Shown here: positions 1 to 8,369 of the stretch, piece by piece | Layout: every line of letters starts with the position of its first letter | Numbering within the stretch: position 1 is the stretch's first letter | Assembly: GCF_029211265.1 (NCBI RefSeq) | Contig: NZ_JARGEL010000013.1 | Coordinates: 310,001 to 374,000, forward strand | Source of the DNA: Extensimonas soli | GTDB taxonomy: Bacteria; Pseudomonadota; Gammaproteobacteria; Burkholderiales; Burkholderiaceae_C | DNA: 64,000 nucleotides | Reading direction: 5' to 3' | Program-made: the position numbers and the translations under genes | Notes under the pieces: model-generated | Seen by the model: the letters and a program-made list of their open reading frames with translations, nothing else | The model's database searches: none | Told to the model about the DNA's origin: nothing

Positions 1-415
1 GGCTCCAGCTGAGCAGCAGGGCCGCACCGAGCAGCAAGGCGCGCATGGCCCACGGCATGGGCGCCAGACAAGCCGAAGCCGCAAACGCCATCGCCATGGC
101 CGCGTGCGAGCTCGGAAAGCCGGCGGATTTGCCATGCGGCAGCCATTGGATGCCCAGGCCCAGCGTGAAGGGACGGGGGATTTGCACCGCTTGCTTGATC
201 CAATGGGCCAGCAGCACGGCCAGCGCGATGCTGGCCAAAACCCTCCAGGCCTGCCCGCGCCAACCTTGGCGCCCGACCAGGGCCACGGTGAGCGACGTGG
301 CGACGAGCCAGTGGGGCAGATACTGCGTGGCAAAGAGCGCAAGATTCAACACCGACGAGGGCGTTTGGGGCCCCAGGTTGAGCCACAGAAAGACGGTTTG
401 GTCCAGGGCGGTCAT
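1..415 (-). CDS. PAP2-family membrane phosphatase (partial, 3' end outside window)
   Basis: The reading frame starts at the ATG whose complement is at 413-415, behind a GAGGAG-like ribosome site, and stays open to the left edge, giving 138 residues. It has several hydrophobic membrane segments. It shows two signatures of the PAP2/type 2 phosphatidic acid phosphatase superfamily: K74-x6-R81-P82 and the P101-S-S-H104 motif. Members remove phosphate from membrane lipids such as undecaprenyl pyrophosphate or phosphatidylglycerol phosphate, with the active site facing the periplasm. The third motif (SRxxxxxHxxxD) would lie beyond the edge. The exact substrate cannot be told; a BcrC- or LpxT-like role is possible. 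Plus-strand frames across this stretch encode nothing recognisable. Confidence 0.85.
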   Translation of the reverse strand, partial: MTALDQTVFLWLNLGPQTPSSVLNLALFATQYLPHWLVATSLTVALVGRQGWRGQAWRVLASIALAVLLAHWIKQAVQIPRPFTLGLGIQWLPHGKSAGFPSSHAAMAMAFAASACLAPMPWAMRALLLGAALLLSWS

Positions 416-477
416 GAAAGCTGCTCCTCGGATTCGTTGCGCGGAAATCGCATCGCGCGCAATCTAGCCGCAAACTG

Positions 478-499
478 CTTTCAGTTTTCTTTCAGTTCG
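478..499. promoter_or_regulatory. Tandem CTTTCAG direct repeat, candidate response-regulator site
   Basis: CTTTCAG occurs at 478-484 and again at 489-495, so the half-sites are exactly 11 bases apart, one helical turn. That phasing is typical of OmpR/PhoB-family response regulators. The site lies about 65 bases upstream of the minus-strand PAP2 start and about 140 bases upstream of the acyltransferase start, so it could control either. The regulator is unknown; this is inference from geometry only. Confidence 0.35.
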
Positions 500-633
500 C
501 AGTCCGTGGTCTGGGGAAAACCCTGAGTCTTGCGCCAGGATTTGTGACGCCGGTCAAGTAAAAAAAGGAGCAAGGGCGCAAAATCGCCCGCTTTTCTTTT
601 GACCGGGAGCCTCGCTTCGGCCTGCGCTGCTGA

Positions 634-1767
634 ATGTCTCATCCACCCATGTCTGCTGCATCCTCACGCGCGCCTTTGATCGACGTGCTCAAGGGCCTTG
701 CCTGTTTGCTCATCGTCGCCCACCACCTCGCGTTTTACGGCCCCATGTCGGACATTGCCGAGCCGCTCGCGCCGCGCTTGCTGGCCTGGCTTTCCAGCCA
801 TGGGCGCATGGCCGTACAGGTGTTTTTGGTGTTGGGCGGCTATCTGGCTGCGGCCAGCCTCGCGCCACAAGGCGTGGCGCGATTTACAAGTGCCTGGCAG
901 CAGGTGGCGCGCCGTTTCGGGCGGCTGGTCGTGCCTTACGCCGTGGCCTTGCTCGCCACGGTGCTCGTGTCGGCGCTGGTGCGGCCGTGGCTGGAGCACC
1001 ATTCGGTGCCCGCCGAGCCCGATCTTGCGCAGTTGCTTGCCAACGCTTTGCTGCTGCAGGATGTCCTGGGCTATGAGGCGCTCTCGGCCGGCGTGTGGTA
1101 CGTGGCCATCGATTTTCAGCTCTTTGCATTGGCGGTGCTGCTGTTTGCCGTCGTGCGCGCCTGGGCCGGGCGCAACGGGCGGATCGATGCGGCGCGCTGC
1201 GGGCAGGCAGCGGTGGTAGCGGGCGTGGCGGTGTCGCTGCTGGTCTTCAACCGCCTGCCGCAGCTCGACGCCTGGGCGGTGTATTTCTGGGGCGCTTACG
1301 GCCTGGGGATGATGGCCTACTGGGCCGCACATGCGCCGCGCGTGCGGCCCTGGCTGTTCATGATGGCGGCGCTGGGTGTGGCTGCGTTGGGGGTGGAATT
1401 TCGCCCGCGCATCGCAGTGGCTTTGGTTACGGCACTGGCGCTCGCAGGGGCCATGCGCACGCCGGCTTTGCGCCAGTGGCAAGGTGTGCCGGCCCTGAAC
1501 CGGATCGGGCAAATGTCGTACTCGGTTTTTTTGCTGCACTTTGCCGTGTGCCTCGCCGTGAACGCCGTCGTGACCACGCTGTGGCCCGATGCGCCCGGCT
1601 GGAATGCGCTGGGCATGCTGCTGGCCGTGCTGCTGTCGCTCGCGGCGGGGCGATTGATGTACGAGCGCATCGAAAAGCAGAGCATCTCGTGGCCGGCGAT
1701 CCTGCGTTGGCAGGCGGGTTTGCTGGGCGTGGGGTGGCTGGCGTCGTTCGCGGGGAATTTCGGCTGA
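634..1767 (+). CDS. Acyltransferase 3 family membrane protein
   Basis: The 377-residue protein is strongly hydrophobic, with about ten predicted membrane segments. It begins with the acyltransferase-3 pattern, an LIDVLKGLACLLIVAHH stretch at residues 15-31 that holds the conserved His. This family (OafA/NodX/YrhL type) moves acetyl or other acyl groups onto sugars of lipopolysaccharide, exopolysaccharide or lipids at the inner membrane. The acceptor cannot be deduced. The ATG at 634 is used here, but an in-frame ATG at 649 just before the conserved region is an equal candidate; neither has a clear ribosome site. The gene converges on rnk with an 11-base gap. Confidence 0.85.
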   Translation: MSHPPMSAASSRAPLIDVLKGLACLLIVAHHLAFYGPMSDIAEPLAPRLLAWLSSHGRMAVQVFLVLGGYLAAASLAPQGVARFTSAWQQVARRFGRLVVPYAVALLATVLVSALVRPWLEHHSVPAEPDLAQLLANALLLQDVLGYEALSAGVWYVAIDFQLFALAVLLFAVVRAWAGRNGRIDAARCGQAAVVAGVAVSLLVFNRLPQLDAWAVYFWGAYGLGMMAYWAAHAPRVRPWLFMMAALGVAALGVEFRPRIAVALVTALALAGAMRTPALRQWQGVPALNRIGQMSYSVFLLHFAVCLAVNAVVTTLWPDAPGWNALGMLLAVLLSLAAGRLMYERIEKQSISWPAILRWQAGLLGVGWLASFAGNFG

Positions 1768-1778
1768 TGGGGGCCGGC

Positions 1779-2195
1779 TCAGCGATGTAACTCGCCCGCG
1801 CGCTCCGGCTGATAGACGACTTCTTGCACGCGCACCGTCATCGTTTTGCCGCCGGGCCCGGGCCAGGTCAGCTCGTCGCCCACGGAAAGGCCGAGCAAGG
1901 CAGCGCCTACGGGGGCAAGAATGGAAATGCGATCCGCGCTGCCGTCCATGTCACGCGGGTAAACGAGCGTGAGACAAAACTCCTTGCCTGTTTCGGCAAT
2001 CGCAAAGCGCACGGTGGAATTCATGGTGACGACGGTGGGAGGGATGGCCTGCGGCGCCACCACATCGGCGCGATCGAGCTCGGCTTGCAATTCCGCCTTG
2101 CCGGGAAAGACGCTTGCAGGCAAGGCAGCCAAAACAGCTTCGATGCGCTCCAAGTCCAGAGACGACAGGATGATTTGCGGTTTGCTGCGTGCCAT
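1779..2195 (-). CDS. rnk: Regulator of nucleoside diphosphate kinase (Rnk-like GreA/GreB-family protein)
   Basis: The 138-residue protein has an N-terminal helical region (residues 10-50) and a C-terminal FKBP-like GreA/GreB domain, seen in ISILAPVGAALLGLSVGD followed by a basic WPGPGGK turn. Rnk binds RNA polymerase near the secondary channel like a short Gre factor and is linked to nucleoside diphosphate kinase and alginate control in pseudomonads. The start chosen is MARSKPQ, with GAGGAGG 11 bases upstream; a longer frame reaches 2264 but adds a low-complexity extension not expected in the family. It is divergent from the LexA-box radical SAM gene, with 115 bases between. Confidence 0.85.
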   Translation of the reverse strand: MARSKPQIILSSLDLERIEAVLAALPASVFPGKAELQAELDRADVVAPQAIPPTVVTMNSTVRFAIAETGKEFCLTLVYPRDMDGSADRISILAPVGAALLGLSVGDELTWPGPGGKTMTVRVQEVVYQPERAGELHR

Positions 2196-2293
2196 GGTTT
2201 CGTTGACCTCCTCGTGATGCGGACAAACAGAGGGCGGCACTGTAGTCGATCGTGAATCTCGCACCGCAGCATGCGGTCATCGCAGCAGGGTTG

Positions 2294-2309
2294 CTGTATA
2301 TTCATACAG
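2294..2309. promoter_or_regulatory. LexA (SOS) box
   Basis: The 16-base sequence CTGTATATTCATACAG fits the CTGT-N8-ACAG operator bound by the SOS repressor LexA in gamma- and betaproteobacteria, including the preferred AT-rich centre. It ends one base before the ATG of the radical SAM gene at 2311 and covers a possible -10 element (TATATT, 2297-2302). LexA bound here should block initiation of that gene. The divergent rnk start lies about 100 bases away and may or may not be affected. Confidence 0.8.
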
Positions 2310-2310
2310 C

Positions 2311-3648
2311 ATGCAACCCGAAGATCGCATCGACGAACGCGCTGACGAACCTGCGCCGCTAGCAGCCTGTCGGACTTTGGGCGTCGAAAGCGAGAATGTG
2401 CCCCAGCGAGGCCAGTTTTTGCCGGATTCGCAGCCCCATAGTGGTGCTATGGGGCAAGAAGACGGTGAAAAATGGGCCGCTGCGGCGCATTCGCAGCCGA
2501 CGATTCCAAAGTCCGACAGGCTGCTAGTACGCGTGCCGCTGCAGGCGGTGCGCGGGCGCGGGGCGGCGAGCCGCATTGCGCACCGCTTTGCGCGCGACAC
2601 GCGCGATCGGCTCGCGGGGGCGGACGATGGTTGGCCCGGCGATGCGCATGAAGCAGATAGCGAAGACGCGCAGGCGGCGCCACCCGCGACCGAGGTGCTG
2701 CACGAGAGCGCGCGCAGCGCCTTGTGCCGCAACGATTCGCCAGACATTCCCTTCATCTACTCGGTCAACCCCTACCGCGGCTGCGAGCACGGCTGCATCT
2801 ACTGCTACGCGCGGCCCACGCACAGCTACCTGAACCTCTCGCCGGGGCTGGACTTCGAGACGCGCATCGTCGCCAAGACCAACATCGCCGCAGTGCTGCG
2901 AGGCGAGCTCGCGCGCCCCGGCCATGTGCCCAGCGCGCTGAGCCTCGGTTCGGCCACCGATTGCTACCAGCCCGTGGAGCGCACGCTGCGGCTCACGCGC
3001 GGCTTGATAGCGGTGCTGCGCGAGGCGCGCCACCCGTTCGGCCTCATCACCAAGAGCAGCGGTGTGGAGCGCGACATCGACTTGCTCGCGCCGCTGGCCG
3101 AGCGGCGCCTCGTGGCGGTGTATGTGACGCTGACCACGCTGGACGCGGACCTTGCGCGCCGGCTCGAGCCGCGTGCCGCAGCACCGCACCGGCGCCTGCG
3201 TACCATTGCCACCCTGGCCGCGGCGGGTATCCCGGTGGGCGTGAGCGTGGCGCCGCAGATACCGTTTTTGAACGAAGACATGGAGCAGGTGCTCGACGCC
3301 GCCTATGCAGCCGGGGCGCGCAGCGCTTTTTATAGCGTGCTGCGCCTGCCCTGGGAGCTCGACGCGCTGTTTCGCGAGTGGCTGGAGCTGCACTACCCGC
3401 AGCGCGCGGCGCGCATCATGGCGCGCGTGCAAGACCTGCACGGCATCAGCGCCGAAGCACGTCGAGAGGGCAAAAGTTACGCCGGCGGCTTTGCCACGCG
3501 CATGCACGGCAGCGGCCACTGGGGCGATCTGCTGCGCCAGCGCTTTGCGCTCGCGTGCCGGCGCCTGGGCTTGAACCGCACGCCGCTCGAGCTCGACTAC
3601 AGCCAGTTCCGCCCGGCGCTCGCGCGCGGGCAGGGGTGTTTGTTTTGA
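2311..3648 (+). CDS. PA0069-type radical SAM protein (spore photoproduct lyase-like), with in-frame repeat insertion
   Basis: The protein has 445 residues. The radical SAM cluster motif C158-x3-C162-x2-C165 (CEHGCIYC) binds a 4Fe-4S cluster and S-adenosylmethionine. The following TIM-barrel region resembles the SplB-related family named after Pseudomonas PA0069, whose substrate is unknown but which is SOS-controlled and probably acts on damaged nucleic acid. Residues about 17-71 are encoded by a 165-base palindromic repeat (2359-2527) that entered in frame without stops; the family's normal N-terminus (RVPLQAVRGRGAASR) resumes after it. The ATG at 2311 has no evident ribosome site and abuts the LexA box, so a leaderless mRNA or a downstream GTG start is possible. 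It converges on ugd, 12 bases apart. Confidence 0.88.
   Translation: MQPEDRIDERADEPAPLAACRTLGVESENVPQRGQFLPDSQPHSGAMGQEDGEKWAAAAHSQPTIPKSDRLLVRVPLQAVRGRGAASRIAHRFARDTRDRLAGADDGWPGDAHEADSEDAQAAPPATEVLHESARSALCRNDSPDIPFIYSVNPYRGCEHGCIYCYARPTHSYLNLSPGLDFETRIVAKTNIAAVLRGELARPGHVPSALSLGSATDCYQPVERTLRLTRGLIAVLREARHPFGLITKSSGVERDIDLLAPLAERRLVAVYVTLTTLDADLARRLEPRAAAPHRRLRTIATLAAAGIPVGVSVAPQIPFLNEDMEQVLDAAYAAGARSAFYSVLRLPWELDALFREWLELHYPQRAARIMARVQDLHGISAEARREGKSYAGGFATRMHGSGHWGDLLRQRFALACRRLGLNRTPLELDYSQFRPALARGQGCLF
2359..2527. repeat. 165-bp palindromic MITE-like element inside a coding sequence
   Basis: The left end CTAGCAGCCTGTCGGAC and the right end GTCCGACAGGCTGCTAG are perfect inverted repeats. 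The two halves remain complementary over most of their length. At the centre lies a perfect 9-bp hairpin, GCCCCATAG (2433-2441) with CTATGGGGC (2447-2455). CTAG occurs at both outer edges and may be a duplicated target. With one CTAG counted, the element is 165 bases, exactly 55 codons, and open in the host gene's frame. It has no transposase, so it must have been moved by enzymes coded elsewhere. Confidence 0.85.
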
Positions 3649-3660
3649 CGGATCAAATGC

Positions 3661-5031
3661 TCAGTCCGCGAGCACGCGCGCACGCCCCGGCAGCGGCAAT
3701 TGCAGCGATTCGCCGCGGCCGATCGCGAAGTAGTGGATGCCCTTGCGCGCCAGGCGCTGCGGGTCGTAGAGGTTGCGGCCGTCGAAGATCACCGGCGCGC
3801 GCAGCTGCCGCTTGATGAGCTCGAAGTCCGGCGCCTTGAACACCTGCCACTCGGTGCAGATCACGAGTGCGTCGGCGCCGGGCAGCACGGCTTCGGGCGT
3901 GCCCATGAGGGCCAGGCGCTCGTCGTGGCCGTAGAGGCGCTGTGCCTCGGCCATGGCCTCGGGGTCGTAGGCGCGCACCTTGGCGCCCGCGGCCCACAGC
4001 GATTCCATGAGCTCGCGGCTCGGGGCGTCGCGCATGTCGTCGGTGTTGGGCTTGAAGGCCAGGCCCCAGAGCGCGAAGGTACGGCCCTTGAGGTCGCCCT
4101 GGTAATAGGCATGGATGCGCTGGAACAGCTTGTGCTTTTGCCGCTCGTTCACGGCTTCGACGGCCTGCAGCAGGTCGCTGCCGCAGCCGGCTTCCTGCGC
4201 GGTGTGGATCAGCGCCTTGATGTCCTTCGGAAAGCACGAGCCGCCGTAGCCGCAGCCCGGGTAGATGAACTGGTAGCCGATGCGCGGGTCGGCGCCTATG
4301 CCCTTGCGGATCGCCTCAATGTCGGCGCCCAGGTTTTCGGCGAGCTCGGCGATCTGGTTGATGAAGCTGATCTTGGTCGCGAGCATGCAGTTGGCCGCGT
4401 ACTTGGTGAGCTCGGCGCTGCGCAGGTTCATGCACAGGATGCGGTCGTGGTTGCGGTTGAAGGGCGCGTAGATTTCGCGCATCAGGTCGAGTGCGTCCTC
4501 GTCTTCGCTGCCGAGGATGATGCGGTCGGGGCGGCGGCAGTCGTTGAGCGCCGAGCCTTCCTTGAGGAACTCGGGGTTCGAGACGATGGTGAATTCGAGC
4601 CGCTTGCCGCTGTGCGCGAGTTGCGCTTCGATGTGCACCTTGAGCCGGTCGCCCGTGCCCACGGGCACGGTGGATTTTTCGACGATGATGACCGGCTCGC
4701 TGCGGTGGCGCGCAATGCCCTCCGCCACGGCGAACACGCCGCTCAGGTCGGCGCCGCCGTCGGGCCCGGGCGGCGTGCCCACGGCGATGAACTGCACCGC
4801 GCCGTGCTGCACCGCCTGGGCCACGTCGTGCGTGAAGCGCAAGTGGCCCGCGGCCACCCCTTCGCGCACCAATTCCGCGAGGCCGGGCTCGTAGATGCCG
4901 ACCTGGCCTTGCTGGAGCTGCTCGATTTTGGCCTGGTCTATGTCCATGCAGAGCACATCGTGCCCGACTTCGGCCATGACGGCCGCTTGCACCAGTCCTA
5001 CATAGCCGGTGCCGAAGATCGTGAGTTTCAT
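3661..5031 (-). CDS. ugd: UDP-glucose 6-dehydrogenase
   Basis: The 456-residue protein oxidises UDP-glucose to UDP-glucuronate with two NAD+, the entry step for L-Ara4N synthesis. The N-terminus has the Rossmann motif GTGYVGLV (residues 7-14). The catalytic Cys266 lies in the family signature GYGGSCFPKD. The C-terminal UDP-binding domain is complete and the length is normal. The start chosen is MKLTIFG; the open frame extends far upstream to 5352 but only as an antisense-like stretch through arnF. It is the last gene of the arn operon, 23 bases after arnF, so precursor supply is coupled to the modification pathway. The protein is cytosolic. Confidence 0.97.
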   Translation of the reverse strand: MKLTIFGTGYVGLVQAAVMAEVGHDVLCMDIDQAKIEQLQQGQVGIYEPGLAELVREGVAAGHLRFTHDVAQAVQHGAVQFIAVGTPPGPDGGADLSGVFAVAEGIARHRSEPVIIVEKSTVPVGTGDRLKVHIEAQLAHSGKRLEFTIVSNPEFLKEGSALNDCRRPDRIILGSEDEDALDLMREIYAPFNRNHDRILCMNLRSAELTKYAANCMLATKISFINQIAELAENLGADIEAIRKGIGADPRIGYQFIYPGCGYGGSCFPKDIKALIHTAQEAGCGSDLLQAVEAVNERQKHKLFQRIHAYYQGDLKGRTFALWGLAFKPNTDDMRDAPSRELMESLWAAGAKVRAYDPEAMAEAQRLYGHDERLALMGTPEAVLPGADALVICTEWQVFKAPDFELIKRQLRAPVIFDGRNLYDPQRLARKGIHYFAIGRGESLQLPLPGRARVLAD

Positions 5032-5054
5032 GGTGAGTGTGTCGAAATAAAAAA

Positions 5055-5483
5055 TCAGTGCGTTGATGCCGCAGGTGTCGCAGGTGCCGCAGGCCGTGCG
5101 TGGATCAACAGCACGCCGCCGACCACCAGCGCCACGCCCAGCGCCTTGCCCACGCTCAGCGCTTCGCCCCAGCCCGGCAGCAGCGCCGCGCCCAGGTGCA
5201 CCAGCGCGTAGCTGATGCTGAGCAAGGCGTAAGCGCGCGACAGCGGCAGGTGCTGCAGCGCGCCCAGCCAGCAGAGCATGGACAGCGCGTAGGCCAGGAT
5301 GCCAAAGCATACGCTGGCGAGCGCGGCTGCATCGAGCGTGTGCGCCTGCCACGCGTCAAGCCCATCGGCAGGCAGCGGCAGGCGCGCCATGCCCCAGCGC
5401 AAAGCGAGCTGCGCGGCGCTGACCAAGAGCGTACTCGCGAGCGCCAGGCCCAAGCCCTTGCCCGCGCCTTTGCGTTGCTTCAT
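5055..5483 (-). CDS. arnF: Undecaprenyl-phosphate-L-Ara4N flippase subunit ArnF
   Basis: The 142-residue protein has four membrane segments in the small-multidrug-resistance/EamA fold. With ArnE it is thought to carry undecaprenyl phosphate-Ara4N across the inner membrane for use by ArnT. It follows arnE with a four-base ATGA overlap, which suggests translational coupling. ArnF is identified mainly by size, fold and position as the second small transporter of the operon; sequence alone separates ArnE from ArnF poorly. Confidence 0.85.
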   Translation of the reverse strand: MKQRKGAGKGLGLALASTLLVSAAQLALRWGMARLPLPADGLDAWQAHTLDAAALASVCFGILAYALSMLCWLGALQHLPLSRAYALLSISYALVHLGAALLPGWGEALSVGKALGVALVVGGVLLIHARPAAPATPAASTH

Positions 5484-5824
5484 GCCTGCGCCCCGAGCAG
5501 TGCCACGCCCGCCATGATGAGCGCGACGCCCGCCCAGTGGCGCGCATCGACGGTCTCATGGAACAGCCAGCGCGCCGCGAGCGTGACGAACACGAAGTTC
5601 AGGCTCAGCATGGGGTAGGCCAGGCCCACGGGCATGCGCTGCAGCAGCAAAAGCCATAGCAGCAAGCCCGCGCCCATACTGCCAAAAGCGAGCAAAAGCC
5701 ATGGAGATGTGAGCTTGGCCCAGACGCCCAGCGCGCGCCCCTGCCAGTGCAGCACTGCGTATTTTTGCGCGATCTGCCCGAGGCAGGTCAGCAGGCAGGC
5801 GCCCAGCAGCAGCATCCAGCTCAT
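5480..5824 (-). CDS. arnE: Undecaprenyl-phosphate-L-Ara4N flippase subunit ArnE
   Basis: The 114-residue protein has four membrane segments, a GQIAQKYAV stretch in the first helix region and the VGLAYPML motif typical of EamA/SMR half-transporters. It pairs with ArnF to flip the lipid-linked aminoarabinose to the periplasmic face. Its ATG overlaps the arnT stop and its own stop overlaps the arnF start, each by ATGA. The order T-E-F matches the classical operon. Confidence 0.88.
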   Translation of the reverse strand: MSWMLLLGACLLTCLGQIAQKYAVLHWQGRALGVWAKLTSPWLLLAFGSMGAGLLLWLLLLQRMPVGLAYPMLSLNFVFVTLAARWLFHETVDARHWAGVALIMAGVALLGAQA

Positions 5825-7470
5825 GGAACGACGGCAATCACGAGCCGGCCCGCGCGGTGCATGCGGGCGTCAGGTGGCAGCAGCGCAAGCAGCGGATCTT
5901 CTTCGGCGTCGTCCAGGCGCAGCACGATGCCCACGGGGCCGCTGCGGCGCGCCTGCGCGAGCCAGGCGGGAAAATCGGCGCGCGTGACGTAGCGCCCCTG
6001 CACGTCGGGCTGTGACAGGCCGTAGCGCAATTCGCCCTGCGAGTCGAGCATGACCACGTCGGTGCGCGCAAGCCGCCAGGCAAGCGCCGCCGCCGTGCCC
6101 ACGTCGTCGCTCACGAGCGTGTGTGCGCCGCGCAGCGCTTCGCGGTGTGCGAGGATGAGCTGGTCGGGCATTTTGTTGTGCACCAGCGCGAGCGGCAGCG
6201 CGGCGGGCACGAGCGCGAAAAACGCCCACACGCCGAAGGCCGGCGCCGCCCAATGGCGCAGCGGCTGCCAGCACTGCAGCGCGGCGCAGAGCAGCCAGCA
6301 GCCAAGCACCAGTGTGATCTGCGCCAGGCCCCAGCCCTCGCCCGCAGGGTACAGGGGCTCGTGCATCTGCAGCCAGACCAGCGCCGCCGCGGCGCCAGCG
6401 CCTATCAGCAGGTTGAGCGCGCCGTTCACGCGCAGGGCGCGCACCGAGCCCGCAGTCCCCTGCGTGCACGCCTGTACCACGTAACGCCCCAGGGCCAAGG
6501 CCAGCGGCGCAAAGCACGGCAGGATGTAGGTCGGCAGCTTGCCTTTGCTCAGGCTGAAAAACACGAAGGGCACGGCAAACCACAGCAGCATGAAGGCCGT
6601 GGCGCGCTCACCGCGCTGGCCCCAGGCCAGGCGCAGCGCGGGCGGCAGCAAAGCGGCCCAGGGCAGGGCGCCGGCAAACACGATGGGCACGAAGAACCAC
6701 CACGGCCGCATGTGTTGCGCGGTGGCGCTCGCAAAGCGGCGCACGTGCTCGTTCCAGAAAAAGAAGTTCCAGAAATCGGGCTCGCGCCAGTGCACCGCGA
6801 GCGCCCAGGGCAGGCACACGAGCAGCGCCACGCCCACGGCGAGCGGCCCCCAGGTCAGCAGCACGCGCCAGCGGCCCTGCCATAGCGCGTAGGGCAGCGC
6901 GACGAGCACCGGCAGCGCGAAGGCCAGAAACCCTTTGGTCAGGAAGCCGAGCGCGCAGGCCAGGCCCAAAACAGCCCACCAACGCAGGCGTGACGCGCGC
7001 GAGCCGCTCTCGAAAGCGAAGTAAAGTGCCACCATGCCCAGCGTGACCCAGAGGCTGAACTGCGGGTCGAGGTTGCTGTAGCCCGCCTGCCCGGCGACGA
7101 GCGCAAAACTCAGAAAAACCAGCGCCGCCGCAATGCTCGTGCGCGCGTCGCGCCACAGGCGCTGCGCGAAAGCGTAGAGCAGCAGCGTGGTGAGCAGCGT
7201 GACCAGCACCGAGGCAAAGCGCGCGCCGAACAGGTTTTCGCCAAAAACCGCTTCGCTGAGCGCGATCAGCCAGTAGCCGCCTATGGGCTTTTCGAAATAG
7301 CGCAGACCCAGAAAATGCGGCGCGATCCAGTCGCCGCTGCGCAAAATCTCCTGCCCGATCTGCGCGTAGCGCGACTCGTCGGGAATCCACAGCCCGTGCA
7401 GCCCCAGCGGCATGAGGAAAAACAGCGCAAAGACGGCGCCCAGCGCGAGCGCAGCGCGGCGCGGCGTCAT
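5821..7470 (-). CDS. arnT: Lipid A 4-amino-4-deoxy-L-arabinose transferase ArnT
   Basis: The 549-residue integral membrane glycosyltransferase (GT83, GT-C fold) transfers L-Ara4N from undecaprenyl phosphate to lipid A phosphates, lowering surface charge and binding of cationic peptides such as polymyxin. Visible marks are the first periplasmic loop [13 protein letters not shown] (residues 30-42), which carries the acidic catalytic motif, the [10 protein letters not shown] sequence, about 12 hydrophobic segments and a periplasmic C-terminal domain. Length agrees with known ArnT (about 550). It overlaps arnD upstream and arnE downstream by ATGA. Confidence 0.95.
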   Translation of the reverse strand: MTPRRAALALGAVFALFFLMPLGLHGLWIPDESRYAQIGQEILRSGDWIAPHFLGLRYFEKPIGGYWLIALSEAVFGENLFGARFASVLVTLLTTLLLYAFAQRLWRDARTSIAAALVFLSFALVAGQAGYSNLDPQFSLWVTLGMVALYFAFESGSRASRLRWWAVLGLACALGFLTKGFLAFALPVLVALPYALWQGRWRVLLTWGPLAVGVALLVCLPWALAVHWREPDFWNFFFWNEHVRRFASATAQHMRPWWFFVPIVFAGALPWAALLPPALRLAWGQRGERATAFMLLWFAVPFVFFSLSKGKLPTYILPCFAPLALALGRYVVQACTQGTAGSVRALRVNGALNLLIGAGAAAALVWLQMHEPLYPAGEGWGLAQITLVLGCWLLCAALQCWQPLRHWAAPAFGVWAFFALVPAALPLALVHNKMPDQLILAHREALRGAHTLVSDDVGTAAALAWRLARTDVVMLDSQGELRYGLSQPDVQGRYVTRADFPAWLAQARRSGPVGIVLRLDDAEEDPLLALLPPDARMHRAGRLVIAVVP

Positions 7471-8369
7471 GCCTGCACCCCCAGCCAGCCCTCGCGGCCC
7501 GCAATGCTGCCGCGCGTGAGGCGCCCCGTGGGCAGCGTGGCCAAGTCGGCGGGCAGCAGCGCACCGAGCGGCGCGAAGGTGATGGAACGCTCCTGCGCGC
7601 GGCGCAGCAGTTCGGCAAAAGCAGGGGCCATGAGGATGCCTTCGACCTCGGCGTGGATCGTGTAAACCTGTAGCGCAGACGGCAAGCCCGGTGCGGGCTC
7701 AGGCCGGATTTGGCTCAAAATCAAGTCGTTGAAATCGGGTGCCGCGCACTGCGGGCCCACGACTTCGTCGAAGGTGGGCAGCGTGACCGGAATCTGCGGC
7801 GTGCCGGGCTGGCCGCTTTCGAGCAGCGGCCGAAACAGGCTCTGGCCGCGACAGTCGCTGTGGTAGCGCAAGGCAAAGTCCTGCTCGACCTCGACCACGC
7901 GCTCGTCGGCGCGCCAGCCGGCGACGGCCGAGCAGTCCACGCGCCGGCCCAGAATGTCGGAAAGCGCGTTGAGCCCGCGCCGGTATTCGGCCGCGAGGCG
8001 CGCGCGGCTCCAGTCGCCCGCGTGCGCCTGCCAGGCGTGGTGGTCCCAGGCATGCAGACCCACTTCGTGCCCGGCTTCCTGGGCGCGGCGCATCAAGGCG
8101 CCCAGGTCGCGCCCGATCGGGCGGCCGGGCCAGGCCGTGCCTGCGAGCAGAATGTCCCAGCCGTACAGGCTCGCGGCTTTGGAGCGCAGCATCTTCCACA
8201 AAAAGCGCGGCTTGACGAGGCGCCACAAGTGCCGCCCCATGTTGTCCGGCCCCACGCAGAAGAAAAACGTCGCCTTGACCTGTGCGGCCGCGAGCAGGTC
8301 GAGCAGGCGCGGCACGCCCTCGCGCGTGCCGCGGTAGGTGTCCACGTCTATGCGCAGGCCGACCGGCAT
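7467..8369 (-). CDS. arnD: 4-deoxy-4-formamido-L-arabinose-phosphoundecaprenol deformylase ArnD
   Basis: The 300-residue polysaccharide-deacetylase-fold enzyme removes the formyl group from undecaprenyl phosphate-Ara4FN at the cytoplasmic side of the inner membrane. The NodB-type motifs are seen as RIDVDTYRG (metal-binding Asp) near the start and [13 protein letters not shown] (metal-binding His) at residues ~108-120. The start MPVGLRI is chosen because its ATG overlaps the arnA stop codon by one base (TGATG). A much longer open frame upstream is only a shadow of arnA. Size fits the family (about 295). Confidence 0.95.
   Translation of the reverse strand: MPVGLRIDVDTYRGTREGVPRLLDLLAAAQVKATFFFCVGPDNMGRHLWRLVKPRFLWKMLRSKAASLYGWDILLAGTAWPGRPIGRDLGALMRRAQEAGHEVGLHAWDHHAWQAHAGDWSRARLAAEYRRGLNALSDILGRRVDCSAVAGWRADERVVEVEQDFALRYHSDCRGQSLFRPLLESGQPGTPQIPVTLPTFDEVVGPQCAAPDFNDLILSQIRPEPAPGLPSALQVYTIHAEVEGILMAPAFAELLRRAQERSITFAPLGALLPADLATLPTGRLTRGSIAGREGWLGVQA

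Noticed and set aside
45-526. Two overlapping plus-strand reading frames of 140 codons at the left edge
   Set aside because: They lie opposite the PAP2 gene, which has clear K-x6-RP and PSSH motifs on the minus strand; the plus-strand products show no domain or sensible composition.
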